Origin: an uncultured Desulfovibrio sp.
GTDB lineage: Bacteria; Desulfobacterota; Desulfovibrionia; Desulfovibrionales; Desulfovibrionaceae
DNA length: 16,032 nucleotides
NCBI RefSeq assembly: GCF_949282365.1
Contig: NZ_CASDOY010000048.1
Location: 1-16,032, forward strand
Direction: 5' to 3'
Shown here: one piece after another, positions 14,161 to 16,032 of the stretch
Layout: each line of letters opens with the position of its first letter
Numbering within the stretch: position 1 is the first letter of the stretch
Made by a program: the position numbers and the translations under genes
The notes under the pieces: model-generated
What the model saw: only the letters and a program-made list of their open reading frames with translations
The model's database searches: none
What the model was told of the DNA's origin: nothing

Positions 14161-14508
14161 TTACGGTTTGATGTAGGCGAAGCCCTTGTTCTGCAGTTCC
14201 ACGATCTCCACCAGACCGGCGGGCACCACTTCGCAGCCGGGCCAGAGATCGGCCGCGGTCAGCTTGTTGGCGTCCAGGGCGTTCTTGCACAGACGCAGCT
14301 TGAGGCCGCGGGCCATGAGGTCTTCCGCGGTCTTCTGCAGCTCGGCCTGGGCGGGCACGAACAGCTTGACGGCCGGGCCGTTGGCCACCAGCACCAGCTC
14401 GAAGTCCTTGCCGGGCAGACCGTTCAGGTAGTTGCGGGCATTGACGAAAGCAAAGGCCAGCAGGCCCGGGTCATTGGCGTCCACATGCAGACAGAGATCA
14501 TACGACAT
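14161..14508 (-). CDS. DsrE/DsrF-like family protein
   Basis: The 115-residue cytoplasmic protein starts MSYDLCLHVDAND; the ATG at 14506-14508 has AGGAG eight bases upstream. The pattern of an N-terminal strand, FELVLVANGPAVKLF (36-50), a helix, GLKLRLCKNAL (68-78) and a C-terminal VPAGLVEIVELQNKGFAYIKP-type ending is that of the single-domain DsrE/DsrF-like family (COG1416 type). Cys74 is at the position of the conserved family cysteine. Some members of the wider family bind or pass on sulfane sulfur, so a role in sulfur handling fits a sulfate reducer, but small members of this group are mostly uncharacterised. It has its own promoter and stands alone. Confidence 0.85.
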   Translation of the reverse strand: MSYDLCLHVDANDPGLLAFAFVNARNYLNGLPGKDFELVLVANGPAVKLFVPAQAELQKTAEDLMARGLKLRLCKNALDANKLTAADLWPGCEVVPAGLVEIVELQNKGFAYIKP

Positions 14509-14543
14509 GGTACAGGCTCCTGAAAAAAGGGATAAACTGTCGC

Positions 14544-14572
14544 ATGGTAGCAAAGGGAATTTGTCTTGCCAA
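14544..14572 (-). promoter_or_regulatory. Candidate sigma70 promoter of the DsrE-like gene
   Basis: On the minus strand TTGGCA (14567-14572) is followed after 17 bases by TACCAT (14544-14549), matching five and four of six bases. Transcription would begin near 14537, leaving a leader of about 29 bases with a strong ribosome-binding site. The element overlaps the start of the decayed lipoprotein ORF on the other strand. Confidence 0.55.
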
Positions 14573-15042
14573 GTCGCCCCACTGCGGCTATGGCATTGGA
14601 TATGCGCCGGACCTGCCCTCTTTTGCTCCTTTTTTTCGCGACCTGCCTGCTGCTGGGCGGCTGCGGCCTGCTGTTCGGCGACGCCGCCCAGGAACTGGCC
14701 GACGCTGGCGGCACCCGGATGCCCGCCGGACAGGGGGAACGCATCCCCTATGTGCTGGCCATCGAGGTGGCAGGCACGGGGGCGGCTCCGGGCGCAGCCG
14801 CCGGGAGCGCCGGAGCTGACGCGGGGACGCCGGGCGTCCTCATGGGCAGCAGCGACGGGGCCCCGTCCCCGGCGGGGGAGGGCCCTCTTTGCCCGGTTTG
14901 GCGGCGGGCAGGCCGCAGGCGTTGCCGCCCCGCGCTCGCGGGCTGTCTTCCCCCCGCCCGGATCCTGCGCCGCTCTCAGCCTGGGCGGCGCTCTCTGGAA
15001 GGGCGGCCACGGGGGTACTCCTGTCCGGTCAATGCGCTATGA
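14566..15042 (+). pseudogene. Lipoprotein signal peptide followed by degraded coding sequence
   Basis: A 158-codon frame opens at a TTG (14566) with AAAGGGA seven bases upstream, or at ATGs at 14590 or 14602. It begins with a convincing lipoprotein signal: MRRTC, a run of Leu and Phe, then LLGGC as lipobox. The mature N-terminus runs to about ERIPYVLAIEVAG, which recalls the region before the first POTRA of TamA/BamA-like outer-membrane proteins; that likeness is weak. After about residue 70 the frame becomes Ala/Gly- and then Arg-rich and shows no domain, the likely reading frame changes, and it stops at 15042 where the foreign-looking block starts. I read it as the stub of a truncated or frameshifted gene. 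A genuine short lipoprotein is the alternative. Confidence 0.45.
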
Positions 15043-15049
15043 TTGCCTT

Positions 15050-15078
15050 ATTTTATGCAGATTTGGGGAAAAAGTCAA
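15050..15078 (-). promoter_or_regulatory. Near-consensus sigma70 promoter with no gene directly downstream
   Basis: On the minus strand TTGACT (15073-15078), 17 bases, then TAAAAT (15050-15055): five of six matches in both boxes with ideal spacing, the best promoter-like sequence in the window. It points left, away from the methylglyoxal synthase-like gene, into about 530 bases antisense to the decayed lipoprotein ORF before reaching the DsrE-like gene. Confidence 0.5.
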
Positions 15079-15096
15079 GGGAAAGGTTATCCAGAA

Positions 15097-15510
15097 TTAC
15101 TTGGCCAGCTTGCTCTTGGGATTGACGATGTTCCGCCAGTCCAGGTCGCCCCGGTCCAGGCCCAGCACCAGCATCTCCGCTGTGGCCACGTTGGTGGCGT
15201 AGGGCACGTTGTTCTGGTCGCACAGGCGGGAGATGTACAGCAGTTCCTTGTCCATGGAGGAGTCGTTGGGGTCCACGAGGAAGAGGACCATGTCGATTTC
15301 ATTGTAGGCGATGCGGGCGCCGATCTGCTGGCTGCCGCCGTGCATACAGGACAGGAACAGGTGCACCTGCAGCCCGGTTTCCGCGGCGATCAGCTTACCG
15401 GTGGTATTGGTGGCGCAAAGGTTGTGGCGGCTGAGTACGCCCGCGTAGGCGGAGCAGAACTGCACCATCAGATCCTTTTTGTTGTCGTGGGACATGAGTG
15501 CGATATACAT
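15097..15510 (-). CDS. mgsA: Methylglyoxal synthase-family protein lacking expected catalytic residues
   Basis: Methylglyoxal synthase turns dihydroxyacetone phosphate into methylglyoxal and phosphate. The 137-residue protein starts MYIALMSHDNKKD at the ATG at 15508-15510, with AAAGGAG eight bases upstream. It follows the family fold: HD at 8-9, ATNTTGKLI (33-41), GGSQQIGARI (58-67), FLVDP (77-81) and ATNVATAE (105-112). Against the usual signatures, GTTG is NTTG, the catalytic Asp of GGDQQ (Asp71 in Escherichia coli) is Ser60, and the PHDPD segment with the active-site His is SMDKE. It may therefore be inactive, altered, or a binding-only MGS-like domain. It lies 77 bases after the MinD stop, reading the same way. 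The sequence is closest in feel to clostridial proteins, unlike the rest of the window. Confidence 0.85.
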   Translation of the reverse strand: MYIALMSHDNKKDLMVQFCSAYAGVLSRHNLCATNTTGKLIAAETGLQVHLFLSCMHGGSQQIGARIAYNEIDMVLFLVDPNDSSMDKELLYISRLCDQNNVPYATNVATAEMLVLGLDRGDLDWRNIVNPKSKLAK

Positions 15511-15587
15511 TGTGGCAGCTCCTTTCAAAATTCTTGGGGGGTAGCGGAGTGTCCTGCGTAGGGAGTGCTCTCTCAGAAACTGGTCTC

Positions 15588-16032
15588 TCAGGGGATCTTC
15601 ATCAGCTTCACCTTCTCGCCGCACAGCCGTCTGGCGATGTTGCGGTAGGCTACGCTGGCGCAGCGGTTGTATATAAACAGCAGGGGGATCCCTCTGCCCA
15701 GGGCCAGGGGGAGGTCGTCATCCTCCGGCACCACGCCCAGCAGGGGGAGCCCGGCTGTATCAATCGCGTCGTCAATGGTCTGGCGGAGGGAGCGCAGCAG
15801 CTTCCTCCTGCATCGGTTCACCACCAGATGCACCCGGCCACGGGGCAGGTGCCCCAGCTCCATTACGGTGCGCTGGGCGTCCCGCAGGCTGGTGGGATCG
15901 GTGGTGGTGACCACAATGCACCGGTCGCAGCCGGTGATGGCCAGGCGGAACCCGGAGCCGAGACCGGCGGGGGAGTCCACCAGGCAGAAGTCAAAGATTT
16001 TCCGGGCCTGGTCGATGAGCCGGCGGAAAGCC
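15588..16032 (-). CDS. minD: MinD-family septum-site ATPase, C-terminal part, cut by right edge
   Basis: MinD is a membrane-bound ATPase that places the division septum with MinC. The window holds about 148 C-terminal residues; the Walker A part lies beyond the right edge. The frame is open to the edge, and the Walker B-type segment FDFCLVDSPAG lies about 52 bases from it. It is followed by GLGSGFRLAITGCDR and IVVTTTDPTSLRDAQR, typical of MinD, then VNRCRRK, LLGVVPEDDDLPLA and an amphipathic end with RRLCGEKVKLMKI that may be the membrane-targeting helix. These segments resemble clostridial MinD more than the proteobacterial protein. Arg codons are mixed (CGG, AGA, AGG, CGA as well as CGC), unlike the CGC preference elsewhere here. 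No MinE gene lies between it and the next gene. Confidence 0.85.
   Translation of the reverse strand, partial: AFRRLIDQARKIFDFCLVDSPAGLGSGFRLAITGCDRCIVVTTTDPTSLRDAQRTVMELGHLPRGRVHLVVNRCRRKLLRSLRQTIDDAIDTAGLPLLGVVPEDDDLPLALGRGIPLLFIYNRCASVAYRNIARRLCGEKVKLMKIP

Overview
The window looks like the chromosome of a high-GC, sulfate-reducing deltaproteobacterium, most likely a gut-type Desulfovibrio (Desulfovibrionaceae). The main reasons are a dissimilatory-type sulfate adenylyltransferase at the left edge, a Rex-like operator placed inside its promoter, a divergent acetyl-CoA carboxylase gene set with a fused alpha/beta carboxyltransferase, and strong use of GC-ending codons (Arg almost always CGC).

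Layout, left to right. (1) 1-1104, minus: the N-terminal 368 codons of sat, running off the left edge, with a sigma70-like promoter and Rex-like box at 1181-1210. About 650 bases without a recognisable gene follow. (2) 1943-3304, minus: a secreted tri-haem cytochrome c peroxidase, ended by a clear terminator at 1869-1897 and preceded by an AT-rich control region with an imperfect inverted repeat. (3) 3668-9508, minus: five genes in one direction that read as an operon ending at the 3523-3557 terminator. In transcription order they are a biotin carboxylase-like protein, a 747-residue fused AccA-AccD-like carboxyltransferase, a biotinyl-like carrier that lacks the usual AMKM biotinylation motif, an unrecognised 260-residue protein with a basic aromatic tail, and single-strand DNA-binding protein. 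(4) 9650-12377, plus: purine nucleoside phosphorylase, a terminator, then the translational GTPase TypA/BipA and its terminator. (5) 12598-13857, minus: tandem paralogues for small exported proteins; the second one transcribed has a duplicated ribosome-binding-site/start segment and a short upstream ORF. (6) 14161-14508, minus: a DsrE/DsrF-like protein with a good promoter. (7) 14566-15042, plus: a lipoprotein signal peptide that runs into low-quality coding sequence, probably a decayed or truncated gene. (8) 15097-16032, minus: a methylglyoxal synthase-family protein and the C-terminal part of a MinD ATPase.

The last block differs from the rest. The MinD and methylglyoxal synthase-like proteins read as Firmicute (clostridial) proteins, the Arg codons shift to CGG/AGA/AGG/CGA, and the block starts just after the broken lipoprotein ORF. 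Transfer or an assembly join near 15,043-15,096 should be considered.

The observations most worth pursuing are the carboxylase operon whose only carrier-like protein lacks the normal biotin lysine motif, the methylglyoxal synthase-like protein without the expected catalytic Asp and His, the foreign-looking right end, and the duplicated translation-start leader in the exported-protein pair. All calls come from reading the sequence by eye; no database search was run.
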